Source: Tuctoria greenei (lineage: Eukaryota; Streptophyta; Magnoliopsida; Poales; Poaceae). Taken from it: a stretch of DNA of 64,000 nt. The first letter of the stretch is position 1. Every line of letters begins with the position of its first letter. The stretch is taken from the NCBI GenBank assembly GCA_036927565.1, contig JAYESD010000004.1, forward strand, positions 87,858,942 to 87,922,941, written 5' to 3'. A model generated the notes under the pieces. The model saw only the letters and a list, made by a program, of their open reading frames with translations. It was not told the DNA's origin and searched no databases. Shown here in pieces: positions 33,417 to 44,468 of this stretch. Made by a program: the position numbers and the translations under genes.

Positions 33417-34900
33417 TGTTGACAGTCGTTTTATACCAGTTTCAACCATAAATATAACTCAATTATGCGAAGGAATGAGTATTTTTTACACACATCATAG
33501 TTAGAAATAACCTAGTTCCACATGTACATGGAGAAATTGGTGCATGTAGGGATTTTATATATAAATAAGGTAAAACAAGGGGATGGATCCTATGAAATGT
33601 AATCCCAGCCAATCAAGCGCTGACATGTGGTACCACATGGATCTAATGGCCCACAAACAAAAGTATCCAGAGCCATTCAATGGTGTATCACTCATATAAG
33701 TCAATGGGACCCACCTATAGGTCACCCCAGGGAAGCACAATAGAATCGGTCCACTTTTCGGTTCCGCCGATAGGGGGTTCGGTCGATGCCTTCCTGGCGC
33801 CAAACTCGATCAGCTTTCACGTGTTGACTCATTGTTGTGCCTTGATCACGATGAAGACTGATTCACGCGCTTTTGGTGGCAGGAGCCGACCCTTCTCTAG
33901 CTATAAATAGGACCCTCTACCCCTCACTTCAAACACATACCACTTGAGCGTCATTCTATTGTATACACTAGATCTCCTTTTTCCTTAGTAGAGGTTAGAC
34001 TAGAGAGGAGCTCTAGTCCCATGTACAAATTGGAAAATATATGGCTCATCTATCTTTTCCTTTATTTGTGACTTTGTGCATAATAAAGATATTATCTTTA
34101 GTCTTCTTTTATTCATATACTTGGATGAAGTGTTTCTTGTTTGATTGTTGATTCCATGTATGTGGTAGGAGTAGTCTTTATGATTATGCCATAATGATCA
34201 TAACTTATTGTCATAAACACTACAAACCCCCACTATAGTCTAGTTAGTTATGATATGATCATGTTGATATGAATGACTTATGATATGTCTCAACATTGGT
34301 TCAACAATGTTTAGGTTATTCATTGCCTTAAGATGGCTTGTGTCATGACTTGAACATATTTACTTAATATGCTAGCATGGTGCTAGGATAGTTAAGTAAT
34401 GTTGGATGTATCGTAGACCCACAGATCGAAGAGGTAGGCAGTAGGTGGTGACAGCCCTATCTGTCCTTGTAATCCTCCACATTCGGCTATTCCACAGTCT
34501 CTTTGCGGGAGTCATCCTAGTATTGCTAGAAGTAAACCTGTGCTCGATGTGTTGAACAACTTAACATAAGAATTCACCATTGACATGCTCATTAGTACCT
34601 AACCAAGGCTACGTATAGATATATTAGAAGCATTGTAGGAGCATATTATCTCCATTAGATCCATTTAACCTTTAGAAAAGATTGCTTAGTCGTGTGTCAC
34701 ACTACACATATTATCAACTTACCCCTGTCTTGATAATTTATTAGTATCCTATAGTTTGATCATAAGAGTAGTGTCTACTTGACCCTATTGCCTTTCTTTG
34801 GGATAAATACGATACCCTTGGGAATACTCTTGGGTGAAATGCTACATGACAGTTTCCGCGCGTTTGCAAATTTTTATCTGTGACGTAAGAAACGTCAACA
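33417..34900 (+). repeat. 3' LTR of element D (1484 bp)
   Basis: Starts TGTTGACAG and ends GTCAACA. The TATA box CTATAAATA is at 33901-33909, preceded by the ATTCACGCGCTTTTGG block shared with elements B, C and F. The next base starts LINE sequence. Confidence 0.9.
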
Positions 34901-35036
34901 GCTGGCCCTGTCTTTGTCGCTGATCAGCAAAACCTAGAATGTAGCTAGTGTTAGTCATAGATCGACCGGCAGAAGGCTTGATCAGCTAGGTGGCGAGGGT
35001 TAGGTGTGGTGCTGGCCAGACAGAGGCAGAGGGTGG

Positions 35037-35390
35037 CTATATCGGGGAGAACTGCAGACGACTGTGAATATAAATCTTTGGGGTCAGCAGCCTCCCGTGA
35101 ACAGGGTGATGGCCGTCTAGCCCAGGGGGGAGGTGGTAAGAGCGAGCAAGATGACCAACTTTGAGGCAAGTGAGACACCTTAGGGGCTCTCTGCAGAATG
35201 CAACTCTATGGTTGGAGGCAAGGCATGTGAAACATCTTCCACTGAAGGCCTTTTGTAGAGTAGGGGGGAGATCAGGGTTTCCTATTCTTCCCGCGTCTTT
35301 TTTGGCTTCTCGGGCTGTTTCTTTCCGGGTTGTCTTCTTAGACTTGACCACAGTACAGTAACTCTGCTTCGACATAACTTCACCTTCCAC
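35037..35390 (-). pseudogene. LINE ORF1-type nucleic-acid-binding protein, fragment
   Basis: The fragment has a basic segment rich in Lys and Arg (about residues 15-35) followed by two CCHC knuckles. The first, CFTCLASNHRVAFC, is complete (C-X2-C-X4-H-X4-C). The second, CLTCLKVGHLARSY, has lost its last Cys to Tyr. Paired knuckles of this style are typical of ORF1 proteins of plant L1-type LINEs, which bind element RNA. The frame 35282-35545 upstream on the same strand probably holds more of the N-terminus in a shifted frame. The C-terminal part is missing. Confidence 0.7.
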
Positions 35391-36056
35391 AAGAAGCTGA
35401 TCGCACTACAGCGGTAGCTCGGGCTGGTCCTTTGTAGGCGTGGCGCCATGATGGCAAAGGTCTGCATGCGTCCAATCTTGTCCCGTCGACCAGGAAATGT
35501 GTCCGGCAGTGAAGCGATCGCGTGTAGGAGAAGACTTAGTGCCATGAGGCTTGAATGCTAAAGTGACTGCAATCACAGACGGCATCGCTAGAAGACCTGG
35601 GACAGGACGTGCATGCATGATGCGGCTGTGCGGGCAATCTAGCACTTCACGTGGTGGGGACGACCATTCTGTCGGGCCCCCTCTCCAGGGTAGGGCCCCA
35701 GGATGGAAGCAGCGCGTTCCGGCACCACTAGGCCAGCAACGGAGGTTGCAGGCAGACGTTCCTCCCCACGGGTCCCGACTATGGGGGATGCCAGAGGGGG
35801 AGGGAGGGGGGAGGCAGAGGAAGGCCTACATTCACCATCTTCCAAGTGTACTGAGAAAAGAGGCATGGCAGAGATATCTGGCGAGGGGCGGGATACGCCG
35901 AGACTGGGGAAGGCAGTAATTCTCAAGCATGGCTCCGATAGCTTGGAGCCGACAGAACAACAGTCTCTGTCACCAAGGTCAGACTCGCAACTGAGGATGA
36001 TCGGGAAAAGGGAGAATTGGACAGCATTTGCAGAATCCTAACCCGTTAAAGGCGGC

Positions 36057-36083
36057 GGGGGGGGGGGGGGGGGGGGGGGGGGG
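36057..36083. repeat. Poly-G run (27 G)
   Basis: Uninterrupted G run after GGCGGC. Two further G runs, 11 at 36408-36418 and 16 at 36452-36467, lie within 400 bp in the LINE leader. Confidence 0.9.
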
Positions 36084-36699
36084 AGACAGGAGCCGCTGAA
36101 GAGGGAGAACACAAAAATAGAGTCTCCCCTCTGTTAGCAAGGAGGGGAGGCCGGACCTTGCAAGGAAGATTCGAGAGAAGAGAAAGGCGTACAAATCAGG
36201 ATCGCCTAATATTTGGTGGTAGGCGACTTGGAGCGCGAAGAAGAGATGGAGAGGCACAAACGGAAGGACGTAGGGCGCGGCATTCAATGGAGAGATGGAG
36301 TTGGGGGAGGTGATGGAGGCAATGAAGGGGCGTATGTCCAAGGAGGAGATAGCTCAAAGAAGGGGAGGGGACAACTGGATGGAGGATGGGAAGCGGGCGA
36401 CGAGGGAGGGGGGGGGGGTGCTCGAGAGGAGGTGGGCATAGCATCACGGTCGGGGGGGGGGGGGGGGTCTCCCATCGTGACTCCTAACTGGGGATGACTG
36501 ATTGCATGATTGCACCATAACCTCCACTGCATTCTAGTAGTTAGTTGCCTTTAATCAGCATCACGAATGACTTATACTTAAGGTATATTGCCATTATCTC
36601 AAGAGTCTGAAGGTCATAAGCTAGGCACTACAAATTCGTTGGTTGTGTCTCAAGAAAACTTATCCTAGCCGGTCTTGAAAGGGTCTTGAGATTCTTGCA

Positions 36700-37800
36700 A
36701 ACCCGAACACAGTGGCGTTTTTCAATATTGCTATGGAAACAAGGGTTGGTAATGACAACAATATTTTTTCCTGGACTGACAAATGGTTGTTGGGTTGCTC
36801 CAACCCTGATCTGCCCTCATGGTGTTGGATCAAAATCTTCTACAATACTGCATGTGCAGTAGCAAAGATTGACATGTAGACCCAATCCTCACTGGACCCA
36901 CATGTCAGTCTCTACTACTGAACATGCAGTACTGCAGAGGATTTCAACCCCATGATGTTAGCCATTGTCCTGTTGAGAATTGGAAGTAGTGAAAGGTGGC
37001 AAAAAAATTGGTAGAATAAAGTTTGATAGATGATATAAGAGTTCTCAGTTTTGGAATACCAGACAAGGAACCATTCTATCGGGGACAGGGGCATACGACT
37101 TCCACATGGCGGTCTTACTTTTGAGCCATGGCGTCCGATGTGGAAATCATGGGATCCAGCAAAATGCAAGGTATTTCTCTAGCTTGCAATCCAAAATAGA
37201 TGTTGGACAGCAAACCGTCTCGCTAGGAGGGAACTGCCTCATCCAAGCTAGTGTCCATTGTGTGATCAACAGGACACAAAATATTCAGCATATCATAACC
37301 GTTGTTTTTGTTTGCCAATTCTAGTTTCAAATTTTGGGTCCCATTACAGGGTTGTGTGCCCAGGAAAAATGAACTTCCCATTGCAGAACAGTGGTGCAAA
37401 ATATTCAAGAAAAACTCAGAAAGACAAGAGGAATGATTTGAATATGCTAAAAATCCTGACAATTTGGGTTCTTTGGTGCCACCAACATTCTTGTGTTTTT
37501 TAAGGAGCTAGCCCCGACATCAACATTCTCCTTCAGGCATTCCAAGATGAGCATCACCTGTGGTGTTTGGCTGGTGCAAGGGGTCTTCTCGCGGTCTCAG
37601 TCATAATGGTGAGCTAAGTTAGCTTAACTTGTAGTTCATTTATGTTTTGTCGAGTCCTCATTATTATGTTTGTATAGTCTTTGTTTCTGCCATTTAGAAC
37701 TCACCCCTCATGGCTCGGCCCGGAGTGAGGTGGTGAGACTTGCAAGAGTGCATTTTTCCTCTTAAAAAATGGCAGCACAATGTCTTGTTAGGTAATAGAT
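36700..37800 (+). pseudogene. LINE ORF2 3' end (zinc-binding RT C-terminal domain) and 3' UTR
   Basis: At 36711-36798 the frame reads VAFFNIAMETRVGN then NIFSWTDKWLLG, the usual lead into the zf-RVT domain at the end of plant LINE reverse transcriptases. At 37110-37320 the domain itself is seen in broken frames, with the pattern W-R-x-x-W then CPLCD-like and H-I-I positions. Small indels and stops, and a foldback insert at 36819-36953, disrupt it. A 3' UTR-like stretch follows to the copia LTR at 37823. No poly-A tail is recognisable. Confidence 0.7.
36819..36953. mobile_element. Short foldback (MITE-like) insert in the LINE
   Basis: The left half (36825-36875) and the right half (36895-36950) are imperfect inverse copies, each with TACTGCATG or its inverse near the middle and a GACATGT-type inner block. 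The insert interrupts the LINE ORF2 frame. The class and target duplication are not resolved. Confidence 0.6.
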
Positions 37801-37822
37801 TAAGATGACCACAGTGTTATCA

Positions 37823-39286
37823 TGTAAGTGCATCTAGGCACCCCCATTTAGGAGTTGGATGATTGATGACAAACAAGTAAAGCACTAATGAAATTGTTTG
37901 AGTTGAGAGCAGTTCATAAAGACAAAATTCGAGGAATGCAAAAAAGGGAAAAGGAGAATTATGATTGAAAAGACTAAATTGAAGGAGAAGACTTAATCTA
38001 GTTTCATGTGCTTAAAGTATGTGTGGGAGATACTCTCAAGAGCTCAAATTGAGGTATGAGAAGAATGAGAGATAAACTAAGTCGAGCACAAAGTCTCATA
38101 ACAGACATGTCCAATAATTAACGGACTAGTCTGGACTCCACGAGCACAAAGTCTCATAACAGACTAGTCCGGTCATTAACAAAAGTCTCTGGATGACATC
38201 AGACTTGTCCGATGTCATGCTGGACAAGCCCGCACAATGCAAACTATTCCATTTTTCAATAGGAAAGCACCTTCGGTGTGGTCCATTGTCATACCGGACT
38301 AGACCGGTCTGCTAAGACTAATCCGATTTTAAACGAGCAAGACCTCTCCGAGTGATACCAGACTTGTCCGATGTCCCACGGACTAGTCAGGTACATTAGG
38401 GTTTTTACACTTCACACTTACAATGGTGACGACACATAATTTGGGAGACAAAACCTGACCACATCGGACTAGTCCGATGTCAACCATAGACTAGTCTGGA
38501 CATTTTAAAACCTAACGGTCACTTTTCGGGACTTTTATAAAAAGGAAAACCCTGACTTATTTCACACCAATCTTGAACTCTAGCGCCATTATTGTATCAA
38601 GGAGAACAAAAAACTCCTCTCCAAATATTTTAAGGCCCTAAGAGTGAAATATTTGGAATTTTAGAATTGAGGAAGGGAGAGTGACGATCTCATCGACATT
38701 GATCTCTTGAGTTTGATATCTCACACACTCCTGTTCATTTTTGTGTAATTTTTCAAGTGTGTTGAACATACTTTCATTTAATACTGTGGGAGCCCTCAAC
38801 TTGTGAGAAAGCCGGTGATTACCGTTTGTGATAGTGGGAACCAAGTTGGCCTATGTGGTAACTTTGTGAGGGAAGGGTCCGTGAAGACCCGAACCTTTGT
38901 GGGCTCCTCAACAAGGACATAGATCTCTTACGTGGGATTGATCCTCGGTAAAAAATATTTCTCTCTTGTGTTCTTATTCATAGTTTTCATTGTCACCACT
39001 AACCAGGGCATATACTCATTCATATTTATAACTTGTGTTAATCTTGTAATCCACTTGCAAATTGCTCATCCAACATACTTGCTAAAGCTGTTAGGATAGT
39101 TTACTACTTTCTGATGTGACAAATTCGAAGAAAATACCAAAAATATTTATGTTTGCTCGTTTTACTAATTAACCATGGACTAGTCCGCACTCACACCGGA
39201 TTAGTTCGGTCCCTGAAAATTAACAACTTTTCTTAAGTGTTTTAGGAATCCAAAAAGCCTATTCACCCCCTTCTAGAGCACATTCA
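37823..39286 (+). repeat. 5' LTR of element G (1464 bp)
   Basis: Starts TGTAAGTGCATCTAGGC; ends CATTCA two bases before the primer site. U3 holds many ACTAGTCC or GGACTTGTCC palindromic motifs (38101-38500) and a TATA-like TTTTATAAAAAGG at 38533-38545. Confidence 0.85.
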
Positions 39287-39288
39287 AG

Positions 39289-39300
39289 TGGTACCAGAGC
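39289..39300 (+). promoter_or_regulatory. Primer binding site of element G (initiator tRNA-Met)
   Basis: TGGTACCAGAGC, one mismatch from the standard TGGTATCAGAGC, two bases after the LTR. Confidence 0.85.
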
Positions 39301-39335
39301 CAAACTCTCCATCAAGAGACTAATTGCTCGGAGAG

Positions 39336-41210
39336 ATGACGACCGACAAGAAGGAAACTTAAACTTTTGGGAAGCCCACCGATGTACAAACTGAAAACAC
39401 TACCAAGATGCTAGATGTTCTTAAAGACTATGAGCACGATGATGAAGAAGTTCGCTAGCTCAAGGCACTTCATAGGAAGAAGCTCATGAACCAAAAGGGG
39501 AAAAATGAAGACAAACGATGGGGAGTGGTCACCAAGACTACTCCCAATATCCTTTTAATTCTGAGTGTCCTAATTCTAACAATCACTATCTTTATATTCC
39601 CATGGGAAAGCCTCCACGCATTGACGGAAACGATTATACCATGTGGAAGCATAATATGAAGATGCATCTAAATTCTTTAAATCCAAGTTTTTGGCATATT
39701 GTGTTTAGATATTCTTGACACCAACAAGGAACTCACCACAAAGCAAGCACAAACAATTCACTGCAATGCACAAGCTTCTGTGGTGATCACTTCATCTCTA
39801 AGCTGGGAGGAGTTCAACAAGGTTGATGGACTCGAGGTTGCTTAAATATATGGGATACCCACGAGAGAGCGCATGAAGGAAATCCCTCTGTCCAAGAAGA
39901 AAAACTTGAGATGATTGAGGAGGAGCTAGGGAGCTTTGCCATCGATGATGGTGAAACTCCCCAAGAGATGTACAACCAGATGAAGGTGGTAATCAACAAG
40001 AGCAGAGCATATGGAACCAAGAAGTGGACTAACGATAAAATGGTCAAAATAATGATTAGGGAATTTATGCTTCGAATGTCACCTTGTGTTTCATGATCCG
40101 TAAAAGCCTGGGTTCCACAAAATGACTTCGAATGAGCTCTTGGGCAAAATCATCAATCACAAGATGATGGAGAAGGAAGCAAAATATGTGAAGAGTCTTT
40201 CCCAGCTCACCTCATCCAAGAAGAAAGAAGCTGCTTTCAAGGCGACTTGTAGCCAAAAGGCATAGAAGGCCATGATGTGTAAGATGACGACAATAGCGAC
40301 GATGTGAGCAGCAACATGGACGGCGAAGAGATGGCCCTCTTGATCAAAAATTTCAAACGAATGATGAGAGGAGGAGAAAATGCGACAACTACAATGAGGG
40401 CAATAGCAGGGACAAAGACAAGTCCGGGGCTAGGCGGTCTTGCTATATCTGTGGTGAATATGGGCGCTTCATAGTTGATTGCCCATATGAAGGGAACAAG
40501 AAGAAAAATAAGGAATCGTAGCCACAAGATAAGAAGGTGTTCAAGGAAAAGAAGCAGGTCGGCCAAGCACACCTTGGCAAGGAGTGGGACTCACACGATG
40601 AATCCTCCTTCGAAGATGAAGATGGGTTGGCAACCATTGCGATCAAGAAGCCTTCCAGGAGTACCACTCTCTTTCCAAATCTGGGGGGATGGAAGGATGC
40701 AAACCACACTTGCCTTATGGCTAATAAAGGCAAGAAAAGGGTTAAATCTAGATCTTCCTCTTCACATTCATTCCATGATGATGATTTTGATAACAGTGAT
40801 GAGAATGAACACGTGCTTAAGGACTTAATTAGAAGTTCACTATCTAAAATGAAAATGTTGTTAGATGAGATATTTGAAAAGGAAGATCTTATCAAACACA
40901 AGAAGATATGCTCATCCTTCAAAATGAGAGAAACCATGAGATTGAAAAGCTTCTCGAGCTCGAAAAGGAAAAGAAAGAAGCACTTGAGCGTGAGGTAGCT
41001 TTGAGCATGAAAATTTGTCAAGTCTTAATGATTTAAACATTGTACTTAAGGATGAACTTATTAACTTGACAAAAGTTAACAAGACCCTTCAAGTACAAGT
41101 TGAATCACCCAAGAAAAGTACTCCCTCCTACTCTAAGAGCGCACCTTCCTCAAATGTTGAGTCCATTCCACATAAAACATGTAATTTTGCTAATTTGGTT
41201 CTTGACTAGA
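39336..41210 (+). pseudogene. gag: gag of element G
   Basis: Gag N-terminal domain at 39540-39715, with IPMGKPPRIDGNDYTMWKH, typical of copia gag. The UBN2-type domain continues at 39840-40100 (frame 39911-40096). A CCHC-type knuckle near 40442-40483 reads CYICGEYGRFIVDC, with the His changed to Arg. A long Lys/Glu/Ser-rich tail follows (40537-41210), a mark of SIRE-type gag. Stops at about 39360, 39717, 40098 and elsewhere break it into at least five pieces. Confidence 0.8.
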
Positions 41211-41679
41211 AATATGAGCTTAAGGTGGCACAAGGCAAACATTCACCTAAGGGTGGTATTTTTGATAAGGAGAAAATCAAGTATGCACGTAGTGCATATT
41301 CGGTTACTCGGTCTCCGAAGATTAAGGATGGTCTCGGACATTCTAGAGGTGAAAAGCAAAATGCTAGAAACCCAAAGAATAACAAGAAATGAATTCCTTT
41401 GTCAAGGAAATCTCAAATCAAGTCGGGAACAACAAACATTCACGTTTTCACATGAAAAAGCTAAAAATTGACCTGATATCATGTTTCATGCTTTTGATGC
41501 CTCATATGTCCTCATGAAAAATAAATTGGTCATATATATGCTAAGTATGTTGGGCCACTCCACAAGAGTCCAAAATCTTGTGTGTGGGTGCCCAAGTGTC
41601 TTGTGACTAACATAAAAGGATCCAAGCAAGCCTGGGTACCTAAAACCAAGTTATAAATCTGTTTTGTAGGCATACTCCT

Positions 41680-42400
41680 TCGACGGATCCAAATGGGTGC
41701 TTCATAGTGGATGCACAAATCACATGATCGGAGAGAGGAAAATGTTTGTGGAGTATGAAGATAATAAATATCCAAGAGAAGGCATTTATTTTGGAAACAA
41801 AAGTCAAGGAAGGGTGCTCGAGAACGGTAAAATAGCAATATCATGTCAACAAACTCTTTCTCAAGTTTTTACACGTTCATTCTTTAGATTATAATCTTTT
41901 AACCATACATCAGCTATGTGACAAAGGTTATAATTGTTTGTTCACTAATGAGGGTGTGAATTTTTTAGAAGAAGTGATGACTCTGTTGCATTCAAGTGTA
42001 TGTTAAAGGGCAATCTTTATCTTGTGAATTTCACCATAGATAAATCCCAACATAACACAGGCTTGATTACGAAGACAAACATGGGATGGCTGTGGCATAC
42101 ACGGCTAGCTCATCCTTCTATGAGAAATATGCAAAAACATCTAAAAGGGGATCACATACGAGGTTCGAAGAATTTTTTCTTTGAGAAAGATAGACCATGT
42201 AGTGCATGCCAAGCCGGGAAACAAGTTGGAGCACCACATCCTGCCAAGAACTTGATGACAACTACAAGACCGTTGGAGCTAATACATATGAACCTCTTCG
42301 TCCTAATCGCGTACATAAGCATGGTAACAGATACAGTTTAGTAGTTGAAGATGTTTTTTTTTGGATTCACTTGGGTATTTTTCTTGCATAATAAGGCTGA
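41680..42400 (+). pseudogene. Protease and GAG-pre-integrase of element G
   Basis: At 41688-41730 the frame reads WVLHSGCTNHM, where the copia protease active site normally has DSG; the catalytic Asp is now His, so it is dead. At 42090-42270 the GAG-pre-integrase zinc-binding part is visible: HTRLAHPS followed by CSACQAGK (two His and two Cys present). The start of the integrase core follows at 42270-42300, where the first catalytic Asp position reads Asn. Confidence 0.75.
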
Positions 42401-42439
42401 AACGCGAGGTGTCCTCAAGAAATTCATGAGAAGAGCAAA

Positions 42440-43120
42440 AAATGAGTTCTACTTGAGGATTAGAGAATAAGGATTGACACCGGCACCAAGTTCAAGAATA
42501 CCCGAGTTGAAGACTTTCTGGAAGAAGAAGGGATCAAACAAATATTTTTGGATCCATATTTTTCCGAACAAAACGGGGTTGCCGAAAGGAAGAATCATAC
42601 ACTGATCGAGATGGAAAGAACAGTGATCGATGAGTACAAGACTACAGATAGATTTTGAGCCAAAGCGGTGAACACTGCATGCCATGCGACGAATGGACTA
42701 TATCTCCTTAACTCTCAAAGAAGACTCCATATGAGCTTCTTACCCGTAACAAGACTAATATTTTTATTGTAGAGTCCTTGGAAGTAAATGGTATCTAAAC
42801 AAGAAGTCTAGGAGTTCAAAGTTCACATCAAAAATTGATGAAGGTTTCTTGCTTGGTTATGAATCAAACACTAACTCTTACCACGTCTTCAACAAAGCAT
42901 TCAGGTTTGTTGAAGTTGCGTGTGTTGTAGTGTTTGATGAGACTAATAGCTCCCAAGTGAAGCAATTTGATCATCGTGTGCTATATGAACAAGAAGCTCT
43001 CTAGCAAGCTTTGAAAAGGATGGCACTTCGAGATGTTCGACCAAAAGAGCAATGTCAAGATCCAAATGAACCATGTACATCACAACTCGAGCCACCTACA
43101 AAAAATCAAGCACAAGACTT
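42440..43120 (+). pseudogene. Integrase core and C-terminus of element G
   Basis: At 42470-42530 the frame resembles the second catalytic Asp segment but reads DTGTKFKNT, changed around the usual DNG motif. At 42563-42600 QNGVAERKNHTL retains the catalytic Glu. The rest, with the copia-style link to RT, is broken by stops; 43090-43300 is a Gln/Asn-rich spacer. Confidence 0.65.
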
Positions 43121-43479
43121 GCAAGAACAACATCAATAAGATCAAGATGATTAAGATTAAAATGGATGCAATGATCAAGGGAGGAGATGAAGAAGAATAA
43201 GAAAATGAATAATTTGACACAAGACCCCAAGTTCCCCACCCAAAAGTGCACCAAAGTGTCCAACTGGATCACCCCATCGACAACATCCTTGGAGACATCT
43301 CCAAGGGGGTAACTACTCGGTCTCAAATTGCAAATTATGTGAACATTACTCGTTTGTCTCCTCTTTGGAACCATTTAGGGTTGAAGATGCATTATGAGAT
43401 CTGGATTGGGTGGTGGCAATGCAAGAAGAACATAACAAATTCAATAGAAATCAAGTATGAGAACTTCTGGAGCGACCAA

Positions 43480-44468
43480 ATGCTAACATCATGGGCACAA
43501 AATGGGTGTTCCAAGACAAACAAGACCAACACAAGGTGGTGACAAGAAACAAAGCACGACTCGTGGCCAAGGGATACTCACAAGTCGATGGTTTAGATAT
43601 CGAAGAGACTTTTTCTCCCGTATCTACGCTTGAATCTATTCGAATATTATTGACCTATGCTACTCAACATAATTTTAAGTTGTATAAATGGACATGAAAA
43701 GTGCATTCCTGAACGGTCCAATCAAGGATGAGGTGTACGTCGAGCAACCACATGTTTTTGAGGATCAAGAACTCCACAAACCATGTGTACAAGCTATGTA
43801 AAGCTCTCTATGGCCTCAAACAAGCTCCTAGGATTTGGTATGAGTGCCTTATAGATTTTCTAATTGACAATGGTTTTAAAATAGGAAAATATGATTACAC
43901 ATTGTTGACAAAGCACTTTGTTGATGATTTATTATTTTCCAAATATATGTCGATGACATAATATATGGTTCTACTAATAAGTTGTTTTGTGATGAGTTTC
44001 GTAAGATCATGACGAACATGTTTGATATGTACATGAAGAGAGAATTAATGTTTTTTCTAGGATTCAAGTGAAGCAACTTAAAGAGGATACCTTCATTTGT
44101 CAAACGAAGTATACATGAGATATCCTCAAAAAGTTCAACATGACAAAGCCAAGCCCATCAAAACTCCAATGGGAACCAACGGGCATCTTGACCTCAACGA
44201 AGAAGGTCCAATTGTAGATCAAAAGGTATACCATTTCAGGATTGGTTCTTTATTATATCTTTGTGCATCTAAGCTTGATATTAGCTTGAGTGTATGCATG
44301 TGTGCAAGGTTTCAAGCCACTTCGAAGGAGTGTGACTTGACAACCGCAAAGGGAATCTTATGATTTTTAGCTCATACACCAAACCTAGGACTTTGGTACC
44401 CTAAAAGATAAAAATTCAACCTCATCCGATACTCTGATGCTGATTATGCTACATGCAAAGTGGATAGG
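43480..44468 (+). pseudogene. Reverse transcriptase and truncated RNase H of element G
   Basis: 43491-43697 holds the RT N-terminus (WVFQDKQDQHKVVTRNKARL then AKGYSQVDGLD, a copia signature). 43695-43735 continues with MDMKSAFLNGPI in another frame. 43785-43870 contains ALYGLKQAPRIWYE. The catalytic YVDD is present near 43950-43965 in a shifted frame. RNase H begins near 44400 with YSDADYATCKVDR and is cut at 44468 by element F. Confidence 0.8.

Larger units (their letters stand above)
28013..34900 (+). mobile_element. Element D: second Athila-like element, non-autonomous, 5' LTR truncated
   Basis: 5' LTR remnant 28013-28405, Asp-type primer site, heavily decayed gag, ATHILA-type remnant, a hairpin repeat array, the GGGGGAGG motif, polypurine tract and a complete 3' LTR (33417-34900). 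It follows the plan of element C but is clearly diverged in sequence and is closer to F in its LTR. No RT or integrase was found in about 5 kb of internal sequence. The first ~1.1 kb of the 5' LTR is missing where the inverted copia LTR abuts. Confidence 0.8.
34901..36500 (-). mobile_element. LINE fragment, 5' side (5' UTR and ORF1 start), minus strand
   Basis: On the minus strand the sequence runs from a C-rich leader (poly-G on the plus strand, 36452-36467, 36408-36418 and 36057-36083) into an ORF1-type protein with tandem zinc knuckles at 35037-35390. It stops at the LTR end of element D. The forward-facing LINE ORF2 end follows at about 36700-37800, so the two parts point away from each other. 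Confidence 0.65.
37823..44468 (+). mobile_element. Element G: Ty1/copia element (SIRE/Maximus-like), decayed, 3' end outside the window
   Basis: 5' LTR 37823-39286, Met-type primer site, long gag, protease, GAG-pre-integrase, integrase and reverse transcriptase in copia order (integrase before RT). At 44468 it is cut within RNase H by element F. The remaining RNase H and the 3' LTR must lie right of the window. Many stops and shifts, and lost catalytic residues, show it is an old copy. LTR and gag style suggest the SIRE/Maximus group (inference). Confidence 0.85.

Noticed and set aside
36196..36532. Proline-rich or glycine-rich frames around the G runs
   Set aside because: Products of homopolymers in the LINE leader; no start context or domain.
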